The notes beneath the pieces were generated by a model, which made no database searches, had not been told where the DNA came from, and worked only from the letters and a program-made list of their open reading frames with translations. The translations under genes were made by a program, and so were the position numbers. Source: Virgifigura sp964551315 (GTDB lineage: Bacteria > Pseudomonadota > Alphaproteobacteria > Dongiales > Dongiaceae). From it: 64,000 bases of DNA. How positions within the stretch are numbered: the first letter of the stretch is position 1; each line of letters opens with the position of its first letter. Of this stretch, positions 33,812 through 41,673 are shown in pieces. The stretch lies in assembly GCA_964551315.1 (NCBI GenBank), contig CAZKCM010000017.1, positions 1 through 64,000 of the forward strand. The letters are read 5' to 3'.

Positions 33812-35602
33812 ATGACCGGAGTCGACATCACACAGACCGGGCGGTTCCTCTCGGTCGAAACCGTCCTCGGCGAGGACAAGCTGATCCTGACCGCGTTCGA
33901 AGGCGAGGAAAGGCTGTCGCGGCCTTTCCTCTACCGCCTCGAAATGGCGTCGGCCGATGACGCGATCGCCGCTGAACGGATTCTCGGCACGAAGGTCACG
34001 ATACACATTGCCCGGGACGGGGGCGAGCCGCGGTGTTTCAACGGCATCGTGAAGCGGTTCGCGGCCGGACCGATGTGGAATCGCGACTATCGCTGCTATT
34101 ATGCCGAGGTCGTTCCCTGGCTGTGGTTCCTTACGCGCAGGGTCGATTGCCGAATCTTCGAGAAGCTCTCGACCCTGGACATCATCAAGAAGGTCTTTCA
34201 GGAACATGGCTCCGGCAGGTTCGAGACCGTCGGGAGCATAAGTACCCCGGAGCGGGAGTACTGCGTCCAGTATCGGGAAAGCGACTTCGATTTCGTTTCG
34301 CGGCTGCTTGAGGAGGAAGGCATCTTCTACTTCTTCAAGCACAAGCCCAACGAACACACCCTCGTTCTCGCGAACGCGCGATCGGCCTACGTCAAATGCG
34401 AGGATGGCGAGGCGGTCCAATTCGGCCAGCATGTCTCGACGTGGCGCTCATCCTTCGAGTTTCTCTCGGGCCGTTGGGAACAGCAGGACTACGATTACGA
34501 GAAATCGGCGATCGTGAAGGCCATGACCAACACGCTCCTCAAGACGCCGGATGCCCAAAAGTACCCGATCTTCGATTACCCCGGCGGCTTCATCGATAGC
34601 ACGCGTGGCGCGGCTCTGACCAAGATCCGGATGGAGGAGGAAGAGGCCGGCTATGCGGTGTCCGAAGGCCGGGGCATCGTTCGCGCCTTCTCGCCCGGCG
34701 TGAAGTTCACCTTGAAGAACGATGAAACCGAGAGCGAGAACGGCAGCTATGTCATCACGTCGGTCCGGCACGTTGCGTCCGATCGCACGCACTTCGCCGG
34801 TGACGGCTCGCCGCCGCAATACCACAACGACTTCACCTGCATTCCCGAGAGTGTCACCTATCGCCCGCCCCGCGTCACGCCGAAGCCGGTCGTTCGCGGG
34901 CCGCAGACGGCGATCGTCACCGACGGGCCGGAGAACAGCAACTACAACGACAAGTACGGCCGCGTGAGGGTCAAGTTCCATTGGAGCAGTGAGCGCGGCA
35001 GCCCGGACAGAGACAGGCAGTCCTGCTGGCTGCGCGTGGCGCAGCTCTGGGCCGGCCGCAAGTGGGGGGCCTTTTTCCTCCCGCGGATCGACATGGAGGT
35101 GATCGTCGATTTCCTTGAGGGCGATCCCGATCGGCCGATTGTCGTCGGATGCGTCTATAACGGCGACAAACTGCCACCGTACCCGTCCAACAAGGCGCAG
35201 TCCGGAATCAAGACGCGGAGCTGGGGCGGCGGTGAGGCCGACTTCAACGAACTGAGATTCGGCGACGAGAAGGGCAAGGAGCACATCTACTTCCACGCGC
35301 AGAAGGATTTCGAGCGTGTTGTCGAGAACGACGATTCCCTCGAGGTCAGCGGCAATCAGACGGCGAAGATCAAGAAAAACCAGACCGTGACCGTCGAGCA
35401 GAAGAGCTCGCTGGAGGCGAAGAACTCCATCGAGCTCAAGGTTGGCCAGAACAGCATCACCATCGATCAGTCGGGAATCACGCTCAAGGGGATGATGATC
35501 AAGGTCGAGGCGCAGAACCTGGCTGAGGTAAAGGGCGTCATGGTGCAGGTGAACGGCACCGGTCAACTCGTGCTGAAGGGCGCGTTGACGATGATCAACT
35601 AG
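33812..35602 (+). CDS. vgrG: Type VI spike protein VgrG (TssI), 596 aa
   Basis: Trimers cap the Hcp tube and puncture the target. The gp27-like region is recognisable in RPFLYRLEMAS, EYCVQYRESDFDFVSRLLEEEGIFYFF and STRGAALTKIRMEE. The gp5 OB-fold part holds DKYGRVRVKFHWSSERG, SCWLRVAQLWAGRKWGAFFLPRIDMEV and FLEGDPDRPIVVGCVYNG. The last 110 residues are the repetitive beta-helix needle, ending KGALTMIN. No C-terminal effector domain follows, so cargo must bind through an adaptor or the PAAR tip. The next two genes, an uncharacterised protein and a PAAR protein, probably travel with it functionally. Confidence 0.97.
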   Translation: MTGVDITQTGRFLSVETVLGEDKLILTAFEGEERLSRPFLYRLEMASADDAIAAERILGTKVTIHIARDGGEPRCFNGIVKRFAAGPMWNRDYRCYYAEVVPWLWFLTRRVDCRIFEKLSTLDIIKKVFQEHGSGRFETVGSISTPEREYCVQYRESDFDFVSRLLEEEGIFYFFKHKPNEHTLVLANARSAYVKCEDGEAVQFGQHVSTWRSSFEFLSGRWEQQDYDYEKSAIVKAMTNTLLKTPDAQKYPIFDYPGGFIDSTRGAALTKIRMEEEEAGYAVSEGRGIVRAFSPGVKFTLKNDETESENGSYVITSVRHVASDRTHFAGDGSPPQYHNDFTCIPESVTYRPPRVTPKPVVRGPQTAIVTDGPENSNYNDKYGRVRVKFHWSSERGSPDRDRQSCWLRVAQLWAGRKWGAFFLPRIDMEVIVDFLEGDPDRPIVVGCVYNGDKLPPYPSNKAQSGIKTRSWGGGEADFNELRFGDEKGKEHIYFHAQKDFERVVENDDSLEVSGNQTAKIKKNQTVTVEQKSSLEAKNSIELKVGQNSITIDQSGITLKGMMIKVEAQNLAEVKGVMVQVNGTGQLVLKGALTMIN

Positions 35603-35685
35603 CCGAAGGTTTGGGGGTCTCGGGTGTGTGACGCGTATCATTGCAACGGGCCGGCGCCGCGGCCCGCCGGAGGAGAGGGGAAGCC

Positions 35686-36273
35686 GTGGAGCTGGGAACG
35701 CTGACCAAGGTCACCGCGGCCACGGCGGCGGAGGTCGGCCGGCGGGCCGGCCTCGGCGAAGAGGCGCAGGCGCTCCTCACCGAAACCATGGCCCCGGCGC
35801 AGTTTCTCGACCTGTTGATCAAGCGGGAGCAGTATGCGGACGCGGTGCGATTCCTCGCTCATGCTCTGCCGAAACGCGAGGCGGTCTGGTGGGCCTGTCT
35901 GTGCGCACGTGGCGGCCTGCCGGAAGACGCGAAACCGCCCGTGATCGAGGCTTTGAAGGCGGCCGAGGCGTGGGTCCTCAAGCCGGTCGAGGAGACCCGT
36001 CGCGCCGCGATGGCCTGCGCGGAGGCGGCCGGGTTCGACTCGCCGTCGAGTTGGGCTGCCGTCGGGGCTTTCTGGAGCGGCGGCAGCATGGCGCCGCCGG
36101 ACGCGCCGCCCGTTCCGCCGGGCGAGGAGCTGACCGGAACCGCGGTGGCCGGTGCGGTAATGCTTGCCGCCGTTCAGACGGAGCCGGAGCGGGCGGAGGA
36201 GAAGTTCCGGCGGTTTCTTATGCAGGGGATCGATATCGCGAATGGCGGCAGCGGCAAGGGTGCGAGGGTTTGA
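35686..36273 (+). CDS. Uncharacterised VgrG/PAAR-linked protein, 195 aa (possibly DUF6931)
   Basis: A mostly helical soluble protein with no signal or membrane helix. The pattern QFLDLLIKREQYADAVRFLAHALPKREAVWWACLCAR near the N-terminus and VEETRRAAMACAEAAGFDSPSSWAAVGAFWSGGSM in the middle match a family I recall as DUF6931 from alphaproteobacterial type VI loci. That label is from memory. The GTG at 35686 is chosen for its long GGAGGAGAGGGG ribosome-binding run. Its place between vgrG and PAAR is where effector chaperones and adaptors are often found. An adaptor or tip-loading role is a reasonable guess, not something the sequence shows. Confidence 0.72.
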   Translation: MELGTLTKVTAATAAEVGRRAGLGEEAQALLTETMAPAQFLDLLIKREQYADAVRFLAHALPKREAVWWACLCARGGLPEDAKPPVIEALKAAEAWVLKPVEETRRAAMACAEAAGFDSPSSWAAVGAFWSGGSMAPPDAPPVPPGEELTGTAVAGAVMLAAVQTEPERAEEKFRRFLMQGIDIANGGSGKGARV

Positions 36274-36352
36274 AGGCGCCGCCGGAGATTCGGCCAGGCC
36301 AAGGATGTCCGGCCGACGCTCGCGGCATTCTTGGGGAGCGTGAGGAGGTAGC

Positions 36353-36643
36353 ATGGGACAGCCTGCGGCGCGCATGACCGACATGCATACCTGTCCGATG
36401 GCGAACGGCCCGGTGCCGCATGTCGGCGGCCCGATCGTCAAGGGCCTGCCGACGGTCCTGATCGGATCGCTCCCGGCGGCGCGGGTCAGCGACATCGCGA
36501 CCTGCGTTGGCCCGCCCGACACGATCGTGAAGGGCAGCGCGACGGTCCTGATCGGATCGCTTCCGGCGGCGCGGATGGGCGACAGCACCGCCCATGGCGG
36601 CGTCATCGTGGCCGGATTGCCGACCGTGCTGATCGGCGGCTGA
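36353..36643 (+). CDS. PAAR-domain spike tip protein, 96 aa
   Basis: A compact PAAR protein that would sharpen the VgrG tip and attach cargo. The whole sequence is the PAAR fold: PAARMTDMHTCPM with metal-binding His and Cys, repeated KG-x-x-TVLIGSLPAAR-x-x-D units, and the ending VIVAGLPTVLIGG. There is no N- or C-terminal effector extension. A GTGAGGAGG ribosome-binding sequence precedes the ATG. It sits after vgrG and the 195-residue unknown, as part of the same rightward unit. Confidence 0.95.
   Translation: MGQPAARMTDMHTCPMANGPVPHVGGPIVKGLPTVLIGSLPAARVSDIATCVGPPDTIVKGSATVLIGSLPAARMGDSTAHGGVIVAGLPTVLIGG
36451..36585 (+). repeat. Internal direct repeat in the PAAR gene
   Basis: Two copies of a segment of about 45 bases lie 90 bases apart (starting 36451 and 36541), each encoding TVLIGSLPAAR and neighbouring residues. 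The first 35 bases differ at a single position. This reflects the repeated beta-hairpin of the PAAR fold, but the nucleotide identity is high enough to suggest recent duplication or gene conversion. Confidence 0.8.
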
Positions 36644-36720
36644 GTGCCGATGCCGTGGCGCGGCCCTAAGATGCAAGGCTCACAGGATTCGCCGGCGCGT
36701 TCGGCGCATCGGGTGACGAC

Positions 36721-38184
36721 ATGGCGTTGAAGCTTACGATCATCAGCCAGCAGGCAAATAGCGGGATCGAGCCGGTCAAGGCGGTGGACCATCGCGGCAT
36801 AACCATTGGCCGCGCGCCGGACAACGACTGGGTGCTGCCCGACCCCGACCGGCACCTTTCGAAGCGACACTGCGAAATCGCGTTCGAGGATGGCGGCTAC
36901 GTCCTCACCGACACCAGCACGAACGGGGTTTACCTCAACGGCGCCGCGGAGCCCATCGGTCGCGGCAACCGGTCGCGCCTGCGGGACGGCGACCGCCTTT
37001 CCCTCGGCGACTATCGGATTGAGGTCACGATCACCCAGGATGTGCCCGCCGCCGACGCAACCATGGCGGCGGCGCGCGAGCCTGACCCGTTTGCCGAGCT
37101 GATCGCGAAGGAGATCGGGGGCGCGGACGATCTCGATCCGTTCGGCATCGACCGCGATGCGGCATCGCGCGATTCCTGGCTCGGCGAGCCGGATGGGCCT
37201 TCCGCCTCTTCGGGTCCGCCGCCCGGGTCGTCCTTTACGGACAGGCCGGCTTCCGATGCGGCGGGCCCGTCCGGCCCGCTGCTTCCGGATGACGACGATC
37301 TGTTCGGCAGCGGGGACGGTGGCAATGACTGGGGCGCTGGCTCCTATCCCGACCATGTGCCCTCGGAACAGGAATTTTTCCGGCCACCGGCCGTCACCCG
37401 GAATCTCATCCCCGAGGATTGGGACGCCGAGGACGGGGCCGACGACCTGCTTGGCCCTCTGGACGAGGCGCCGCCGCGTGGTGCGCCGGAGCCGTTTGAT
37501 CCTTCGGACCCGCTTGGTCCGGCCGAGCCTCTTGGGAGCATCGCCCCGCAGGGGCGGCCGGAACCGGCCCCGTCGCCGACGCGACCGGCCTCGACGTTCG
37601 CCCAATCGGATCCCGTTCGCGCGTTTCTCGCCGGCGCCGGGCTGGAGAATGCCGGCATCGCGGAGGCGGAGGCCGCGGAGCTCATGCACGCGGCCGGCCG
37701 GACTTTTCGCGAAATGGTGCAGGGCTTGCGCGAAATCCTGATGGCGCGGGCAAGCATCAAGAACGAGTTTCGCATCGAGCGGACGGTGATCCGGTCGGCC
37801 GGTAACAACCCGCTCAAGTTTTCGGTCAGTGTGGACGAGGCGCTGCTTGCGATGCTGCGCCCGGTCGGGCCGGGCTATCTGTCGCCCATCGATGCGGTGC
37901 AGGAGGGGTTCAAGGACCTCAAGGCGCACCAGCTCGCCGTGATGGCGGGGATGCAGGTTGCCTTGACCGCCCTGTTGGAGCGCTTCGATCCGGAGGGGCT
38001 GAAGCAGCGCCTCACGAAGGGGTCGGTCCTGGACGGCATCCTCCCCGGCGCGCGGAAGGCGCGCTATTGGGAACTCTACGAAGCGTTCTACCGCGAGATC
38101 GCCAGTGAGGCCGAGCAGGATTTTCAGGGCGTCTTCGGTCGCGCATTTGCCAGGGCTTACGAAGAACAGGTCAAGAAGCTGTAG
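36721..38184 (+). CDS. tagH: Type VI FHA-domain protein TagH (ImpI/Fha), 487 aa
   Basis: A phosphothreonine-binding scaffold that, when phosphorylated by PpkA, promotes type VI assembly in characterised systems. The N-terminal FHA domain (about 1-100) shows GRAPDNDWVLPDPDRHLSKRHCEI-type features, including the Ser-x-x-His pair and a TSTNGVYLNG loop. A long acidic Pro/Gly-rich linker spans 110-280. The C-terminal TagH domain runs from about 290 with FREMVQGLREILMARASIKNEFR, and ends with WELYEAFYREIASEAEQDFQGVFGRAFARAYEEQVKKL-like helices. It heads the tagH-tssJKLM-tagF-pppA-ppkA segment. Confidence 0.93.
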   Translation: MALKLTIISQQANSGIEPVKAVDHRGITIGRAPDNDWVLPDPDRHLSKRHCEIAFEDGGYVLTDTSTNGVYLNGAAEPIGRGNRSRLRDGDRLSLGDYRIEVTITQDVPAADATMAAAREPDPFAELIAKEIGGADDLDPFGIDRDAASRDSWLGEPDGPSASSGPPPGSSFTDRPASDAAGPSGPLLPDDDDLFGSGDGGNDWGAGSYPDHVPSEQEFFRPPAVTRNLIPEDWDAEDGADDLLGPLDEAPPRGAPEPFDPSDPLGPAEPLGSIAPQGRPEPAPSPTRPASTFAQSDPVRAFLAGAGLENAGIAEAEAAELMHAAGRTFREMVQGLREILMARASIKNEFRIERTVIRSAGNNPLKFSVSVDEALLAMLRPVGPGYLSPIDAVQEGFKDLKAHQLAVMAGMQVALTALLERFDPEGLKQRLTKGSVLDGILPGARKARYWELYEAFYREIASEAEQDFQGVFGRAFARAYEEQVKKL

Positions 38185-38281
38185 GTTGATTCGACGGGAT
38201 TACGGCGATCACCGGGCTTAGCCGCTTTAAAATGCCTCGATGATTTCTTGGAGTCGTTTGAACGTTAAGGGGGGACAGGGG

Positions 38282-38833
38282 GTGACGCAGCATGCAAGGG
38301 CAGCCACTGACGGTTTTGGCCGCGCGGCGCCGTTGTCTGAGGACGGACCGGCGGCGCGGGGGGCCAAACGGCTGGGAAATCTGGTCGCCTGCCTGCTCGC
38401 GGCCGCGCTTTGGGGCTGTGCCGGGGCGGCGCCGAAGCCGGCGGTGGTCGAGTTGGAGGTGCAGCCCGCCGCGGATCTGAATCCGGATCCGAACGGTCGC
38501 CCGTCCCCCGTCGTCATGCGTCTCTATCATCTTGCCTCGAACACGGCGTTCGGGTCCGTCGATTTCCTGCAGCTCTACGAGAACGAGGCGGCGACCTTGG
38601 GGCCGGATCTGCTGGCCCGCGAGGAGGTCGTGCTGCTGCCTGGCCAGGCGCAGACGCTGGTCCGCGAGTTGAGCCCCGATGCCCGATTCCTTGGCGTGGC
38701 GGTCTTCTACCGGAAGTTCGACGGCGCGCAATGGCACGCGGTCGCACCCGTCCCGCCGAACCAGACGACGAAGTTGGATGCGCTGGTCGGGGCGCTCTCC
38801 GTATCGCTGGTGCCGGACGAGAGTGAATCGTGA
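38282..38833 (+). CDS. tssJ: Type VI outer-membrane lipoprotein TssJ, 183 aa
   Basis: Anchors the membrane complex (TssJ-L-M) to the outer membrane. The lipobox is LWGC, with Cys46 acylated. The mature domain has the TssJ beta-sandwich signature LNPDPNGRPSPVVMRLYHL, F-x-x-x-DFLQLYENEAATLG and FLGVAVFYRKFDGAQW. The GTG at 38282 is favoured because AAGGGGGGACAGG lies just ahead. An ATG at 38240 in the same frame has no such site. Even so, the pre-lipobox leader (about 45 residues) is longer than usual, so a later start cannot be excluded. Confidence 0.88.
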   Translation: MTQHARAATDGFGRAAPLSEDGPAARGAKRLGNLVACLLAAALWGCAGAAPKPAVVELEVQPAADLNPDPNGRPSPVVMRLYHLASNTAFGSVDFLQLYENEAATLGPDLLAREEVVLLPGQAQTLVRELSPDARFLGVAVFYRKFDGAQWHAVAPVPPNQTTKLDALVGALSVSLVPDESES

Positions 38834-38896
38834 CCGCTTGCCTCGAAGCCGCCCCGGCGCTCCATTCCTTTGCCGCCAACCATTACGGCCGGTCCG

Positions 38897-40231
38897 ATGT
38901 CCTGGGATAACAAAGTCGTATGGTCCGAGGGGATGTTCCTTCGGACCCAGCATTTTCAGCAGTTCGACCGTTACGTCGAGAAACTGGTCCGCGGACGAAC
39001 GGCGGGGCTTCGGCCGCATTCCTGGGGAATCACCGAGCTGCAGGTCAATCGCGCACTGCTGGCGACCGGGAAGTTCGCCGTCACCGCCTGCCGCGGCATC
39101 CTCGAGGATGGGACACCCTTCAGCATCCCGGAAGACTGCGACCATCCGGCGCCACTCGATCTACCGGAGAACACGCGAAACTGCGTGGTCTACCTCGCAC
39201 TGCCGGTCCGCCAGCCGGGCGGTGTGGAGGTGGAACCCACCGGCACCGACGAAACCGTCGCCCGCTATAGAACCGCAGAGTTCGAGGCCGTCGACACGAA
39301 CGCCGGGTCCGAATCCGTCGCGCGGCTGCAGGTCGGTAAGCTGCGCCTCCGGTTCATGCTGGAGAGCGAAGAGCGCGCCGGCTATGTCTGCCTCGGCCTG
39401 GCACGAATCGTCGAGGTCCGCGCCGACAAGAACGTCGTGCTCGACGATCGCTACATCCCGCCCAGTCTCGTCTGCGCGGCCGCTCCGGCCTTGACCGGTT
39501 TCCTGGCGGAGCTGCAGGGCCTGTTCCACCATCGCGGGGAGGCGCTCGCCGGCCGGGTCTCCGAGTCGGGCACGAAGGGCGTGGCAGAGATCAGCGATTT
39601 CCTCCTGCTGCAGACGGTCAACCGGTACGAGCCCTTGCTTTCGCACCTGGCGGCCAGCGCCGATATCCACCCGGAAGCCCTCTACCAGATCGCCGTGCAG
39701 ATGGCCGGGGAGCTGGCGACCTTCACCGCCAAGCGGAAGCGCCCGCCGGCCTTTCGGCCCTATCGGCACGACGACCTGCAGGGCAGCTTCGCGCCGGTGA
39801 TGGCCGAGCTGCGGCAGTCGCTGAGCGCCGTTCTCGAACAGACCGCGATCCCGTTGCCCTTGCAGGAACGCCGCTACGGCATCCGGGTCGCGCCCATCAC
39901 CGACCGCAGCCTGCTGACCTCGGCCAGCTTCGTGCTGGCGGTGCGGGCGGACATGCCGGCGGAGGTGCTGCGGCGGAACTTCCCCAACCAGGTCAAGATC
40001 GGCCCGGTCGAGCAGATCCGCGAGCTCGTCAACGTTGCGCTTCCGGGCATCGCGGTGCGGCCCTTGCCGGTCGCGCCGCGCCAGATCCCGTATCACGCCG
40101 GCGTCACGTATTTCGAGCTGGACCGGTCCGGCCAGCACTGGAAGCAGCTCGCAACCTCGGGCGGCTTCGCCATCCACGTTGCCGGTGAGTTTCCGGGTCT
40201 CGAGATGGAGTTCTGGGCGATCAAGGGGTAG
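38897..40231 (+). CDS. tssK: Type VI baseplate-membrane complex connector TssK, 444 aa
   Basis: Links the baseplate to the TssJLM membrane complex. The N-terminal signature W-x-E-GMFLRTQHFQQFDRYVE and RPHSWGITELQVNRALLATGKFAV are classic. The middle has HPEALYQIAVQMAGELATF, and the C-terminal part ends in the conserved region with GVTYFELDRSGQHWKQL and PGLEMEFWAIKG. The ATG at 38897 matches the family start (MSWDNKVVW), and an in-frame TTG nine codons earlier is less likely. It follows tssJ by 63 bases and is five bases from tssL. Confidence 0.96.
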   Translation: MSWDNKVVWSEGMFLRTQHFQQFDRYVEKLVRGRTAGLRPHSWGITELQVNRALLATGKFAVTACRGILEDGTPFSIPEDCDHPAPLDLPENTRNCVVYLALPVRQPGGVEVEPTGTDETVARYRTAEFEAVDTNAGSESVARLQVGKLRLRFMLESEERAGYVCLGLARIVEVRADKNVVLDDRYIPPSLVCAAAPALTGFLAELQGLFHHRGEALAGRVSESGTKGVAEISDFLLLQTVNRYEPLLSHLAASADIHPEALYQIAVQMAGELATFTAKRKRPPAFRPYRHDDLQGSFAPVMAELRQSLSAVLEQTAIPLPLQERRYGIRVAPITDRSLLTSASFVLAVRADMPAEVLRRNFPNQVKIGPVEQIRELVNVALPGIAVRPLPVAPRQIPYHAGVTYFELDRSGQHWKQLATSGGFAIHVAGEFPGLEMEFWAIKG

Positions 40232-40236
40232 CGCCG

Positions 40237-41592
40237 ATGAGCCGAGACGATCCGTTTGCCCATCCGGACGGTGGCGATCCGGGCGACGCCGACCGGACGA
40301 TCATCCGGCCCAATCCGGGCGGGCGGGCGCCGGCGAGGCCGATGCCCGCAAGCCCGGCACCGGGCCCGGGCGCGGCCGAGCCAGAGGTCATGTCTGCGAT
40401 CGCGAGGACCGGACTGAATCCGCTCGTCTCGGCCGCCGCATCGCTGCTTGGCCTGGCGATACGCCTCCGCGGCAGCGCGACGCAACGCGACGTCGAAGGT
40501 TTGCGCGAGCGGGTCATCCGGGAGTTCAAGGCGTTCGAGAGCGCCGCGCTGGCCTCGGGCCTGCCGCCGGGGACGGTCCGTGCCGGCCACTACGTTCTGT
40601 GCGCCACCCTCGACGACATCGTTCTCAACACGCCCTGGGGCAGCAACAGCATCTGGCCCAAGCGCGGCATGGTCAGCACCTTCCACAACGAGGTCACCGG
40701 CGGCGAGCGCTTCTTCGACATCCTGAACCGTCTGCATCAGGACCCCGGCCGGAACGGGGAAGTGCTCGAGCTGATGTATCTCTGCCTGTCGCTCGGCTTC
40801 GAAGGACGGCTGCGCGTCGCCCCGCGCGGCGCGACGGAGCTCAGCCGCATCCGGGACGGGCTGTTCCGCACGCTGCGTCAACGCCGCGGCGAGTTCGAAC
40901 GCGAACTGTCCCCGCACTGGCGCGGACAGGAGACCGCGCACCGGCCGATGACTTCCTTCATCCCGCTCTGGGTCGTCGGCGTGGTGACCGCGGCCTTGCT
41001 GACGTTCATGTTCATGGGGTTCAGCTACGCGGTCAACCGGGCGTCGGACACGACCTTCGCGCAGCTTTCGAACCTCCAGCCGACCGGGGAGGTGACGCTT
41101 GCCCGCGCCCCCTTGGCCCCGCCGCCGCCGCCGGTGGACGACGGGCTGTTTGCACGGATCAGCAAGTTCCTCGAGCCGGAGATCGCCCAGGGACTGGTCG
41201 CTGTCGAAGAGGACGCACGCACGGTCACCGTGCGTCTCCGCAACGAGGGCATGTTCCGGTCGGGAAGCGCGAGCGTGGAGGACGGTTACCTGCCGTTGTT
41301 GCAACGGGTGGCGGCGGCACTGCAAGAGGAGCCGGGTCAGGTCATCGTCGCCGGGCACACCGATAACGTGCCGATCCACACGCTGCGGTTCCCCTCGAAC
41401 TGGCATCTGTCCATGGCCCGCGCCGATGCCGTGCTGAAGATCCTGGCCGACCAGGGCGTTGCCCCGGCGCGGCTCACCGCGGAGGGCCGGGCCGACAGCG
41501 AGCCGATCGCCTCCAACGACACGGCCGAAGGCCGCAATGCGAACCGGCGCATCGAGCTCATCCTGATGAAGCAAGGCATTGCCGCGCAATGA
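40237..41592 (+). CDS. tssL: Type VI membrane protein TssL (DotU) with fused OmpA domain, 451 aa
   Basis: An inner-membrane partner of TssM. A Pro-rich cytoplasmic leader (1-50) is followed by the DotU cytoplasmic domain (about 55-225, with HYVLCATLDDIVLNTPWG and a W-x-x-x-x-MVSTFHNEVTGGERFF block). The single membrane helix is at about 241-264. The periplasmic part carries a full OmpA peptidoglycan-binding domain (about 310-445) with GHTDNVPIHTLRFPSNWHLS and NRRIELIL. This fusion is the form that tethers the complex to the wall without a separate TagL. The ATG lies five bases past the tssK stop. Confidence 0.96.
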   Translation: MSRDDPFAHPDGGDPGDADRTIIRPNPGGRAPARPMPASPAPGPGAAEPEVMSAIARTGLNPLVSAAASLLGLAIRLRGSATQRDVEGLRERVIREFKAFESAALASGLPPGTVRAGHYVLCATLDDIVLNTPWGSNSIWPKRGMVSTFHNEVTGGERFFDILNRLHQDPGRNGEVLELMYLCLSLGFEGRLRVAPRGATELSRIRDGLFRTLRQRRGEFERELSPHWRGQETAHRPMTSFIPLWVVGVVTAALLTFMFMGFSYAVNRASDTTFAQLSNLQPTGEVTLARAPLAPPPPPVDDGLFARISKFLEPEIAQGLVAVEEDARTVTVRLRNEGMFRSGSASVEDGYLPLLQRVAAALQEEPGQVIVAGHTDNVPIHTLRFPSNWHLSMARADAVLKILADQGVAPARLTAEGRADSEPIASNDTAEGRNANRRIELILMKQGIAAQ

Positions 41593-41673
41593 GAACGGAG
41601 TTCTCCGGTCCCGCACGGTCGAGCGGCTCGGCCCGAGGCCGGGCGATCTTCGCATGAGACGGATTCGCAAAGC

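Noticed and set aside
33812..35602. Evolved VgrG with an effector domain
   Set aside because: The protein ends within the beta-helix needle (KGALTMIN), with no extra domain.
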